A stretch of DNA of 64,000 nt from Raineya sp. (GTDB taxonomy: Bacteria; Bacteroidota; Bacteroidia; Cytophagales; Thermonemataceae), in NCBI GenBank assembly GCA_025454915.1, contig JALONN010000014.1:1-64000 (forward strand), in the 5' to 3' direction. A model generated the notes under the pieces. That model had not been told where the DNA came from and did no database searches. It saw only the letters and a list, made by a program, of their open reading frames with translations. Positions 35,995 to 44,097 of this stretch are shown piece after piece (positions within the stretch are counted from its first letter, which is position 1; each line of letters opens with the position of its first letter). The translations under genes were made by a program, and so were the position numbers.

Positions 35995-37434
35995 TTATTC
36001 TAAACCATTTTTAAAGTATTGTGTCCAGTCTTTGTTGGTTTTCTCATTGACAATTTGCAAAAAATTTTCTGTAAGTACAGTTTTTTTCTTATATCTTTCA
36101 TAAAAAGTACGTAAAATATCAAAGAAAACAGTGTCATTGTTAATTTCTTTGCGAAGAGCATGTAAAAAGTGAGCTCCTGCCCAATAGATTTGTCCTTGCA
36201 TACCAAAAACATAGTTAGAATACACATTACGTGGAGCCAAAACCTTATCTGTTTGAGTTTTATAAACATTTCCTCCTAAACCAGATACAGCATTTTCATA
36301 CATCTTTGAAATCTCAGCTTCATAGGTTTGTTTTCCATACATTTGTTCAATGAATAAATATTCTGTATAGGTTGCAAAACCTTCATGTAGCCACATATCA
36401 CCCATATCAGACGATGAAACGGCATTTCCCCACCATTCGTGAGCAAGTTCGTGTATAAGAGTTCCATGTAAATTTACATCATTTGCATAAACATACCCCA
36501 TTGGATTTTCTCTTAATGAACCTACAGCTACACAACTCTGATGCTCCATTCCGTCATAGACAGTTTCTACAACAGCAAGTTTATCATTCCAGAAAGCATA
36601 TTCTCCAAAAGTTTTTTCACAGAATGCAACAAAAGACAAACCCATTTGTACATAAAATTTTTCTTTTTCTGCATCTTTGGAAGATTTATCAGTTTTCTTC
36701 AAAAAATAATATTCCATAGAGTGTCTCCCTGATGAGTTGATATAAGCACCAGAAACTTTTTGATAATCACCTAAATAAACTGTGATATTGTAAGAATTTA
36801 TAGGATTGCGTACTACCCAATGACTTGTTTTATAACCCGAAATAGGAGAATTTTCTACTTTTTCTAATTTTCCATTGCTAATACATTGCAATTGAACAGG
36901 AACAGTCCAATGTAAACGAACAGAATCAGGTTCATCACCAAGGTACTCTTTACAAGGATACCAAACAGATGCACCTACAATTTGGCAAGCTATCCCAACA
37001 AGAGGTAATTTATTATATGTTTTCCAGTGAAACCCATCTGTCGAACGTACACCAATGTTTGTTCTAGGCTTGCCACCGTAATAAACTGCTACACTATAAT
37101 TTTTATTCAACTCTAATTCAAAAGGGAAATCGACAAAAAATGCATCAAATTTTCTTTCATAAGAGAGCTTTTTATTTTCAAATACAACACTATCTATATC
37201 CAAATTTTTGAACAAATCTATTTGAATTTTCTTTGTAGCTTTTACAACTTTAAACGTAATAACATTATGTCCTTTAATGGTTTTTTCATCAGGATTAATG
37301 GTAAGGTGTAAATCATAATACCCTACATCAAAACAAGCTCTTTCTGGCAGTAATCCACCTTTTACCTCTTTATAAGTTTGAGCCATAGCAATTTTTGTTA
37401 TGGTGAATACTAGAATTAGTAATCGAATTTTCAT
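35995..37434 (-). CDS. Secreted M1-family (gluzincin) aminopeptidase, short form
   Basis: The 479-aa product has a signal peptide (MKIRLLILVFTITKIAMAQ) and an N-terminal beta-saddle (YDLHLTINPDEKTIKGHNVITFKV). The zinc motif is HELAHEWWG (about 328-336) with the third ligand in WLHEGFATYTEYLF. The exopeptidase motif reads YDGMEHQSC where GxMEN is usual, so the Asn is replaced by His. The chain stops shortly after the catalytic domain (TQYFKNGLE), lacking the long C-terminal helical domain of full M1 enzymes, as in some Bacteroidota relatives. It should cleave peptides in the periplasm or outside. Confidence 0.9.
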   Translation of the reverse strand: MKIRLLILVFTITKIAMAQTYKEVKGGLLPERACFDVGYYDLHLTINPDEKTIKGHNVITFKVVKATKKIQIDLFKNLDIDSVVFENKKLSYERKFDAFFVDFPFELELNKNYSVAVYYGGKPRTNIGVRSTDGFHWKTYNKLPLVGIACQIVGASVWYPCKEYLGDEPDSVRLHWTVPVQLQCISNGKLEKVENSPISGYKTSHWVVRNPINSYNITVYLGDYQKVSGAYINSSGRHSMEYYFLKKTDKSSKDAEKEKFYVQMGLSFVAFCEKTFGEYAFWNDKLAVVETVYDGMEHQSCVAVGSLRENPMGYVYANDVNLHGTLIHELAHEWWGNAVSSSDMGDMWLHEGFATYTEYLFIEQMYGKQTYEAEISKMYENAVSGLGGNVYKTQTDKVLAPRNVYSNYVFGMQGQIYWAGAHFLHALRKEINNDTVFFDILRTFYERYKKKTVLTENFLQIVNEKTNKDWTQYFKNGLE

Positions 37435-37459
37435 GTTTTTATTATTTTATAGTTAAGAA

Positions 37460-37492
37460 AAAAGCCTTCTGTATACAAAATAGAAGGCTTTT
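37460..37492 (-). terminator. Intrinsic terminator of the M42 peptidase gene
   Basis: AAAAGCCTTCT (37460-37470) pairs with AGAAGGCTTTT (37482-37492). It starts 8 nt past the stop at 37501 and is followed by a U run on the minus strand. Confidence 0.8.
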
Positions 37493-37500
37493 GAGTTTTA

Positions 37501-38589
37501 TTATTTAAAATATCTGAAGTCGTGTCCGCTTTTGAGCTGTACCAAAAACTCATACATCAAATTGATGATATTTTCTACATCTTCTTTATGCACCATTTCA
37601 ACAGTAGTATGCATGTATTTTAGAGGTAATGAAATAAGAGCAGAAGCAACACCATTATTTGAGTAGGCAAACGAATCGGTATCTGTACCTGTGGAACGTG
37701 AAACAGCAGCTCTTTGGTAAGGAATTTTCTTCTTGGTTGCTACATCAAAAAGCATTTTGAGTACGTTGGTTTGTACGGCTGGTCCAAAAGTAAGTACAGG
37801 TCCTTTGCCTGCTGTAAAGTCTCCATCTATAATTTTGTTGTATAAAGGTGCTTGTGTATCATGACAAACATCTGTAATAATTGCTACATCTGGTTTGATT
37901 GCATTGGCTACCATTTCAGCTCCTCGAAGCCCAATTTCTTCTTGAACACAGTTGGCAATATATAATCCAAAAGGCAATTTCTTTTTTGCTTCTTTGAGCT
38001 TTCGAGCTACTTGGGCTATCATATACCCTCCTATTCGGTTATCTAAAGCTCTCCCTACGTAATAACGATTATTCAGTTCGAACATTTCGTCTGCAAATGT
38101 AATAACAGAACCCACATCAACGCCTTTATCTAAGACTTCTTGGCGAGAGGAACATCCAATATCAATATAGATGTTTTTCATTTCGGGCATAGGGTCTCTA
38201 TCTTTTTCATGGCGAACATGAATTGCAGGCCAGCCAAAAATACCTTTAACAACTCCTTTAGAGCCAAAAATATTCACCCGCATAGAAGGAGCTATCACTG
38301 GGTCAGAGCCTCCATTTCTACGAACATAAATATACCCACTTTCTGTAATATAATTTACAAACCAAGATATTTCATCAGAATGAGCCTCTATGACTACTTT
38401 GTATTCAGCTTTGGGGTTTACAATGCCTACCACACTACCATAGGCATCTACATAGTGATCATCAATATATGGTTTCAGATAATCCAACCAGATTTGTTGC
38501 CCTGCAGACTCAAATCCTGTTGGAGAAGCATTGTTGAGATAACGCTTCAAAAAATCTTGTGAATCCTGTGTTTTCTGTGTTTTACTCAT
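37501..38589 (-). CDS. M42-family aminopeptidase (glutamyl/endoglucanase-M type)
   Basis: The ATG at 38589 gives 362 aa; the upstream TTG adds six residues. The cytoplasmic dizinc peptidase shows the metal ligands VVIEAHSDEISWFV, YVGRALDNRIGGYMIAQVA, CVQEEIGLRGAEM and IITDVCHDTQ, and PAVQTNVLKMLFDVA near the end. Members form tetrahedral dodecamers that degrade oligopeptides. Substrate specificity among M42 types cannot be read from sequence. It has its own terminator. Confidence 0.94.
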   Translation of the reverse strand: MSKTQKTQDSQDFLKRYLNNASPTGFESAGQQIWLDYLKPYIDDHYVDAYGSVVGIVNPKAEYKVVIEAHSDEISWFVNYITESGYIYVRRNGGSDPVIAPSMRVNIFGSKGVVKGIFGWPAIHVRHEKDRDPMPEMKNIYIDIGCSSRQEVLDKGVDVGSVITFADEMFELNNRYYVGRALDNRIGGYMIAQVARKLKEAKKKLPFGLYIANCVQEEIGLRGAEMVANAIKPDVAIITDVCHDTQAPLYNKIIDGDFTAGKGPVLTFGPAVQTNVLKMLFDVATKKKIPYQRAAVSRSTGTDTDSFAYSNNGVASALISLPLKYMHTTVEMVHKEDVENIINLMYEFLVQLKSGHDFRYFK

Positions 38590-38627
38590 ATTTGTTTCAG
38601 TATTCAAGTGTAAAAAATCTATATCTG

Positions 38628-39488
38628 CTACTTTCTTGTTGTAATTTTTACTTTGGTTGTATCTTTTTCTATTTCTAACTGTTCTTGTTGTAATTTGTTT
38701 TTTACAACATAAACATAACCCAAAGTATTAAAATTTGTTGAAAGTCGTACATCTATATCATGAAAAGTAGAAGTTTTTTGTGGGTTGATACGAGCTACCA
38801 CACCTACCATTACATCTGCAGGAAAAAAAGCATTGTATCCAGTAGTTTTGATGGTATCACCTATTGACACTGGGATTGATAATGGAATATCTTTTAATTT
38901 CGTATAGTTAGGATCTTTTCCATCCCATTGAATATGACTCAAATAATTATCCCCTAAACTTTTCAGTTTAACATGAACTGGTGTAGTACTCTGGTTATGT
39001 AGAATTGTTGACACTACTGCATAATGAGGAGAAACCTCAATAACTCGCCCTACAATCCCAGAGGCAGAAATAACCCCCATATCTTTTTCTATACCATTTT
39101 CAGCCCCTTTTTCGATAGTAATAAAATTACGTAATTTTCTTGTTGTTTTATTAACAACTTTAGCTGTTTCAAAACGATATTTAGAAGCGATAGAAGTATT
39201 ATTGATAGGTTCTACATTTGTATATTTATATTGGCGTTCTTTGGCTAATTGTTCATTGAGACGAGCATTTTCTTCTGCTAATTTCTGATTAACATCTTTT
39301 AAATGTAGATAATCTGTAGCTTCATTAGACCACTGATTAAGTTTTCCAACATAAAAACTTGAAGTATTAAATATAAATGCTCTTTGATAGTTATTGAAAC
39401 GGGCTATCAACAACAAACATATAATTTGTAGAATACAAAATAAAAAAGTTGCCCTAAACCGATATAGAAAATTAAAAATAGCTTGCAT
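38628..39488 (-). CDS. mreC: Rod shape-determining protein MreC
   Basis: The 286-aa product has an N-terminal membrane anchor (RATFLFCILQIICLLLIARF), a coiled coil (residues about 60-90), and the MreC beta domains with RNFITIEKGAENGIEKDMGVISASGIVGRVIEVSPHYAVV and TSGYNAFFPADVMVGVVARI-like text. It scaffolds cell-wall elongation with MreB. It follows mreB on the same strand with a 12-bp hairpin in between. MreD is not the next gene downstream, where an M42 peptidase lies instead. Confidence 0.94.
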   Translation of the reverse strand: MQAIFNFLYRFRATFLFCILQIICLLLIARFNNYQRAFIFNTSSFYVGKLNQWSNEATDYLHLKDVNQKLAEENARLNEQLAKERQYKYTNVEPINNTSIASKYRFETAKVVNKTTRKLRNFITIEKGAENGIEKDMGVISASGIVGRVIEVSPHYAVVSTILHNQSTTPVHVKLKSLGDNYLSHIQWDGKDPNYTKLKDIPLSIPVSIGDTIKTTGYNAFFPADVMVGVVARINPQKTSTFHDIDVRLSTNFNTLGYVYVVKNKLQQEQLEIEKDTTKVKITTRK

Positions 39489-39500
39489 AGAAAAAGGCGT

Positions 39501-39532
39501 AAGGTTTAAAGGTACTTATTCCTTTAAACCTT
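39501..39532 (-). terminator. Hairpin between mreB and mreC (partial terminator or attenuator)
   Basis: AAGGTTTAAAGG (39501-39512) and CCTTTAAACCTT (39521-39532) form a perfect 12-bp stem. The following U run is short, so some readthrough into mreC is likely. Confidence 0.6.
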
Positions 39533-39569
39533 TACTTTTTAATTATAAAGATATTGCCAAATGGCTTTT

Positions 39570-40595
39570 TTATGTCATTAATACTTTTCTGTAAGACTGA
39601 AGATTTTTAAGGGCTACTCCTGTACCTCTTACAACAGCTCTTAAAGGGTCTTCAGCTACATGGACTGCCAATTTAGTTTTTTGAGATAAACGTTTGTCTA
39701 GTCCTTTAAGCAAAGCTCCACCACCTGTCAGATGAATACCATTGCTATAAATATCAGAAGAAAGCTCTGGTGGAGACATTTCTAAGGCATTCAAAACAGC
39801 ATCTTCAATTTTTGAAATAGATTTATCCAAACAGAAAGCTATTTCCTGATACCCTACTTTGATAACTTTTGGGATACCTGTCATCAAATCTCTACCACGG
39901 ACTTCGTAATCTGGTGGAGGGTTATCAAGTTCTGCAAGTGCAGAACCTACTTCCATTTTAATTTTTTCTGCCGTTCTTTCACCAATTAGCAAATTGTGTT
40001 GACGACGCATGTAGTCTGATATATCTCTTGTGAAAACATCTCCAGCTGTACGAATTGACTGCTCACAAACAATACCAGAAAGAGCGATGACAGCAATTTC
40101 TGTTGTACCTCCTCCAATGTCCACAATCATAGAGCCTACTGGCTGTTCGATATCAATACCAATACCAATAGCTGCTGCGATGGGTTCATAAATCATGTAT
40201 ACTTCTTTTGCACCAGCATGTTCAGCGGAGTCTTTTACAGCTCTTTTTTCTACCTCAGTAATACCAGAAGGAATACAAATTACCATTCTGTATGAAGGCT
40301 GGAATAATTTACGGCGAGAATCTACCATTTTAATCATTCCACGAATCATTTGTTCGGCTGCTGTAAAGTCTGCAATTACACCATCTTTGAGGGGTCTGAT
40401 TGTTTTGATTTCGCTATGCGTTTTTTCATGCATCTGCATTGCCATTCTCCCAATGGCTAAAACCTTGCTACTTTTACGGTCTATGGCAATAATGGAAGGT
40501 TCATCTACTACAATTTTATCCTTATAAATGATAAGGGTGTTGGCTGTGCCTAAGTCAATGGCTATATCCCCTGAGAAAAAGTCGAAAAATCCCAT
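39570..40595 (-). CDS. mreB: Rod shape-determining protein MreB
   Basis: The 341-aa actin-like ATPase has DLGTANTLIIYKDKIVVDEPSIIAID, MIRPLKDGVIADF-type text (RPLKDGVIADFTAAEQMIRGMI), VDIGGGTTEIAVIALSGIV and ITGGGALLKGLDKRL-type sites (LTGGGALLKGL). It forms the cytoskeletal filament guiding lateral wall synthesis, together with mreC 81 nt downstream. Length is usual. A 268-nt gap with no gene separates it from trpC. Confidence 0.97.
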   Translation of the reverse strand: MGFFDFFSGDIAIDLGTANTLIIYKDKIVVDEPSIIAIDRKSSKVLAIGRMAMQMHEKTHSEIKTIRPLKDGVIADFTAAEQMIRGMIKMVDSRRKLFQPSYRMVICIPSGITEVEKRAVKDSAEHAGAKEVYMIYEPIAAAIGIGIDIEQPVGSMIVDIGGGTTEIAVIALSGIVCEQSIRTAGDVFTRDISDYMRRQHNLLIGERTAEKIKMEVGSALAELDNPPPDYEVRGRDLMTGIPKVIKVGYQEIAFCLDKSISKIEDAVLNALEMSPPELSSDIYSNGIHLTGGGALLKGLDKRLSQKTKLAVHVAEDPLRAVVRGTGVALKNLQSYRKVLMT

Positions 40596-40830
40596 TTGTA
40601 TAAAAAGCTATAATATTTTTTAGTGTTTTACGGATGTTTTAAAATTTGGGTTACAGATGCTAATAGAATTCCGTATTTTAGATGAAAAGGATGGGTCTAA
40701 CAATCTGTAACAACTGTTTTTGAAAAACTGAATGCAAATTTAATGAGTTTTTCATGTAAAACAAGAAAAAAACTTTTTTCGGTAAAAAAATTATGCATGC
40801 CTACCAAAAGTTATAAAAGCTTTTTAAATC

Positions 40831-40860
40831 AAAAAAGCGTACAATCTTGTACGCTTTTTT
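40831..40860 (-). terminator. Intrinsic terminator of trpC
   Basis: AAAAAAGCGTAC pairs with GTACGCTTTTTT around a 6-nt loop (40831-40860), ending 3 nt from the trpC stop. Confidence 0.85.
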
Positions 40861-40863
40861 GAT

Positions 40864-41709
40864 TTACTCTTTGGGTTGAATTATCTCTGGATTTTCGTTT
40901 ACAGGAGCAGGATTTGGCGTTTTTTCTTTTAATTCTGTTACAAACTTATTCAAAGCTTCTGCAGGTTTTGGCTCTTTCATAAAGGTTTCACCTATCAGGA
41001 AGCCCTCAAATCCATATTTTCTGAGTTCAATAATATCATCTGGAGTATTGATTCCACTTTCGGAAATTTTAAGAAACTGAGATGGTATTTTTTCTGCAAG
41101 CATTTTAGAATTATCTAAACTCACTTCAAAATTTTTAAGATTTCTGTTATTTACACCAATGATGTCTACAGTATCTACCATAGCTTTTTGAAGCTCAGCT
41201 TCGTTATGAATTTCACAAATCACCTCCATTCCCAACTCTTTTGCAAATTTAGAGAGTTCTACAATTTGAGAATCTGATAGAATGGCTGCTATGAGCAATA
41301 TCACATCTGCTCCAATGGCTTTGGCTTCTGTAATTTGATATGTTGTAAGTGTAAAATCTTTTCTGAGAATGGGAATTTGCAAACCCTCTCTTGCAATTTC
41401 AATATCCTGATTTTCTCCTCCAAAGAATTTTTTATCTGTAAGGATAGACAATCCACTTGCACCTGCTTGAGTATATCCTCGTGTAGTTTCTACAATTCCA
41501 GCCTTGTCATTGATAATCCCTTTGGAAGGGGATTTTCTTTTAAATTCAGCTATAATTTGTGAGGCTAGGGGCATTCTCAAATGTTCTTTAAGAGAAAAAC
41601 ATTTATTCACATACAAAGGAGAGTTTTCTAATACATTTTCGGGCTTATGTGTCATGCGTAATGAAATCTCTGTACGCTTGTAAGCTACAATTTGTTCTAA
41701 AATATTCAT
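40864..41709 (-). CDS. trpC: Indole-3-glycerol phosphate synthase
   Basis: The 281-aa TIM-barrel enzyme of tryptophan synthesis shows the catalytic residues in IIAEFKRKSPSKG, the Lys in IPILRKDFTL, CEIHNEAEL, IIGVNNRNLKNFEVSLDNS, and LKISESGINTPDDI with FLIGETFM. It stands alone, away from other trp genes. A 20-residue Pro/Asn-rich tail (KTPNPAPVNENPEIIQPKE) extends past the usual C-terminus and has no known role. Confidence 0.95.
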   Translation of the reverse strand: MNILEQIVAYKRTEISLRMTHKPENVLENSPLYVNKCFSLKEHLRMPLASQIIAEFKRKSPSKGIINDKAGIVETTRGYTQAGASGLSILTDKKFFGGENQDIEIAREGLQIPILRKDFTLTTYQITEAKAIGADVILLIAAILSDSQIVELSKFAKELGMEVICEIHNEAELQKAMVDTVDIIGVNNRNLKNFEVSLDNSKMLAEKIPSQFLKISESGINTPDDIIELRKYGFEGFLIGETFMKEPKPAEALNKFVTELKEKTPNPAPVNENPEIIQPKE

Positions 41710-41735
41710 AAATGAAGGAGTATAATTTAAGAAAA

Positions 41736-41759
41736 GAGGTTGTTTAAATAAACAACCTC
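41736..41759 (-). terminator. Intrinsic terminator of the T9SS cargo gene
   Basis: GAGGTTGTTTA and TAAACAACCTC form a perfect 11-bp stem with a 2-nt loop, 19 nt past the stop at 41779, followed by TTTTC on the minus strand. Confidence 0.75.
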
Positions 41760-41778
41760 AACAATATAATCATTTTTT

Positions 41779-42546
41779 TTACTTCTTTAAAAACTGTTCT
41801 GTTCGATTGTCAAAAGAAACATAATAAACACCTCGTTGCAGAGAGCTTACATCTACCTCCTTCCCTTTTCCTTTTTTAAGAATTTGTTTTTTGGAATCAC
41901 TGATTTCATAATTTACATTTCCTGTAAAGTAAATTTTGTTACTTACATTTCGAGGGTAAAATTTAATCATTCCTTGTGTTGAATTATAAGTAACAGTTTG
42001 GGAGTAAGCTATTTGTCCACTTTTTTCTTGATGTTTAATTCTATAGCTATTAGAGCCAATGTTATGACTCACAGGTATATTATACGAACTTTGCCCTGAC
42101 TGAGCTGTAAGAACTTTTATGTTAGTCCAGTTATTATTAATGTAATGTTCTACATAATATACGCTGTTGGTTGATTCTCCTTCTACAGTCCAATGTAAGT
42201 TTTTGTCATCAATTGTAAAACTTATAAATTTAAACCCACTTGTGGATTTAATAACATAAGGGTTAATCACTTTGGGCTTACAGCCTGATTTATAAATAAT
42301 TTTAACTTCAACAGGTGCATTGATAGCTAATTTAGACAAGTTTATTTCATAAGAACTTGTTTTGGGGCTTTGCAACACCAATTTTCCGTTCAAGTAAACT
42401 GACTCCGTACAATAGCTTGACTGATTAGAAGAGAAAGGATTTTGAACATATAAGTTTTTACCTTGATAAGTACCTTTCAAAGTGATTTCTTCGGCTAAAG
42501 AGATAAAGCTGTAGAGTAATAAGCATATTGTAAATATAAATCTCAT
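41779..42546 (-). CDS. Secreted protein with T9SS C-terminal sorting-like domain
   Basis: The 255-aa product has a signal peptide (MRFIFTICLLLYSFISLAEE). The middle holds fibronectin/Ig-like strands (FTIDDKNLHWTVEGESTNSVYYVEHYI, SNSYRIKHQEKSGQIAYSQTV). The end (KFYPRNVSNKIYFTGN ... VDVSSLQRGVYYVSFDNRTEQFLKK) follows the type A T9SS sorting pattern. It is expected on the cell surface or secreted. No catalytic motif is seen. Confidence 0.8.
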   Translation of the reverse strand: MRFIFTICLLLYSFISLAEEITLKGTYQGKNLYVQNPFSSNQSSYCTESVYLNGKLVLQSPKTSSYEINLSKLAINAPVEVKIIYKSGCKPKVINPYVIKSTSGFKFISFTIDDKNLHWTVEGESTNSVYYVEHYINNNWTNIKVLTAQSGQSSYNIPVSHNIGSNSYRIKHQEKSGQIAYSQTVTYNSTQGMIKFYPRNVSNKIYFTGNVNYEISDSKKQILKKGKGKEVDVSSLQRGVYYVSFDNRTEQFLKK

Positions 42547-42730
42547 AATTATGTTGAGTGCAGTTCAATCGACGATTTTTATTGAAGCAAATATTCTGCC
42601 TAATTACAAAAGTCTAAAATAAAAAAAAAAACTGCAAAAAAGATATGTAATTTTTTTGTGAAATTATAATTTTTTTTTGTGAATATTTGTTTATGATTAA
42701 GAGTTCAAGGTTTTACTTACATAATAAAAG

Positions 42731-43951
42731 ATGATTGAAAAGAAAAAATTTCCAGAAACAAAAGCACAAAAAGAGAAAACCATTTTGGTAGCCGTCCATA
42801 CTCCTGAACAAACCACTGAGCAGACAAAAGAATATTTAGATGAATTGGCTTTTCTTGCAGAAACAGCTAATATAGAGGTAGTTAAAAGATTTATTCAGAA
42901 CTTGCAAAAACCTCATCCAAAGACTTATTTGGGTACAGGAAAAATACAAGAAATAGCCGAATACATTCAATCAAACAAGGTTGAGACTGTTATTTTTGAT
43001 GATGACCTGAGTCCTTCTCAGGTAAAGCATTTAGAAGAAATTTTGAAATGTAAGATTTTGGACAGAAGCCTTCTAATTTTAAATATTTTTGCCCTGAGAG
43101 CGAAAACTGCTCAAGCTAAAACGCAAGTAGAACTTGCTCAGTATCAGTATATATTACCTCGTTTGACTCGTATGTGGACTCACCTTTCCAAGCAAAAAGG
43201 TGGTGTGGGTATGCGTGGTCCTGGTGAAAAAGAACTTGAAACTGACAGACGAATTGTCAATGACAAAATTTCTTTGCTCAAAGAGAAACTTAAACAAATT
43301 GAAAAGCAAAGTGATACACGTCGAAAAGCAAGAAGAAATATGGTGCGTGTTGCTTTGGTTGGTTATACCAATGTGGGCAAATCAACATTGATGAATTTAC
43401 TTTCAAAAAGTGATGTTTTCGCAGAAAATAAACTTTTTGCTACCGTCGATTCTACGGTTAGAAAGGTGGTCATAGACCAAATTCCTTTTTTACTCACTGA
43501 TACTGTTGGGTTTATCAGAAAACTGCCTACAACACTCATTGAGTGTTTCAAATCAACATTGGATGAAATTGTAGAAGCTGATATTCTTTTGCATGTAGTG
43601 GATATTTCACATTCTTCTTTTGAAGAGCAGATTTCTGTTGTAAATCAGACACTTACTGACATAAAAGCAACAGACAAAAAGGTAATATTGGTTTTCAATA
43701 AAATTGATGCCTTAAAAGCTCGTTGGGAACAAGCTGAGGAAGAACCAAGCTTTACACTTGAAGAGCTAAAAAACAGCTATTTAAAGAAAAATTTAGCCCA
43801 AGAAGTAATCTTTGTTTCCGCTTTGGCAAAAGAAAATATTCAGGAATTTAGAAAACTGATTATAGATGTAGTTTCAGAAAGATATTTTCAAATATATCCT
43901 AATTTTTTACGAGAGGATTTTGGTTGGCATCTCTTGCAGGAATTTGAATAG
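42731..43951 (+). CDS. hflX: Ribosome-associated GTPase HflX
   Basis: In the 406-aa protein the N-terminal HflX domain contains THPKTYLGTGKIQEI-type text (PHPKTYLGTGKIQEIAEYI) and VIFDDDLSPSQVKHLEE. A helical linker with GGVGMRGPGEKELETDRR leads to the GTPase: G1 VGYTNVGKSTLMNLL, G3 DTVGFIRKLPTTLIECFKSTLDE, G4 VFNKIDAL. It splits stalled 70S ribosomes under stress. It is followed by tRNA-Arg on the same strand. Confidence 0.96.
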   Translation: MIEKKKFPETKAQKEKTILVAVHTPEQTTEQTKEYLDELAFLAETANIEVVKRFIQNLQKPHPKTYLGTGKIQEIAEYIQSNKVETVIFDDDLSPSQVKHLEEILKCKILDRSLLILNIFALRAKTAQAKTQVELAQYQYILPRLTRMWTHLSKQKGGVGMRGPGEKELETDRRIVNDKISLLKEKLKQIEKQSDTRRKARRNMVRVALVGYTNVGKSTLMNLLSKSDVFAENKLFATVDSTVRKVVIDQIPFLLTDTVGFIRKLPTTLIECFKSTLDEIVEADILLHVVDISHSSFEEQISVVNQTLTDIKATDKKVILVFNKIDALKARWEQAEEEPSFTLEELKNSYLKKNLAQEVIFVSALAKENIQEFRKLIIDVVSERYFQIYPNFLREDFGWHLLQEFE

Positions 43952-43970
43952 TTTACTAATTTTGAATTCT

Positions 43971-44042
43971 GGTCTCGTAGTTCAACGGATAGAATAGAAG
44001 TTTCCTAAACTTTTGATACAGGTTCGATTCCTGTCGAGACTA
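43971..44042 (+). tRNA. tRNA-Arg (anticodon CCT)
   Basis: The cloverleaf folds with acceptor GGTCTCG/CGAGACT, D stem GTTC/GAAT, anticodon stem GAAGT/ACTTT with loop TTCCTAA (anticodon CCT), and T stem ACAGG/CCTGT with loop TTCGATT. The discriminator base is A. CCA is not encoded. A few G-U pairs occur in the stems. Confidence 0.95.
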
Positions 44043-44045
44043 CAT

Positions 44046-44077
44046 AAAAAGGCTCTAATGTATATTAGAGCCTTTTT
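44046..44077. terminator. Terminator after tRNA-Arg, usable from both sides
   Basis: AAAAAGGCTCTAAT and ATTAGAGCCTTTTT form a 14-bp stem with a 4-nt loop. It ends both the tRNA (plus) and the LamG/T9SS gene (minus, stop at 44098). Confidence 0.9.
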
Positions 44078-44097
44078 ATTTTTATGTCAAGAGTTCT

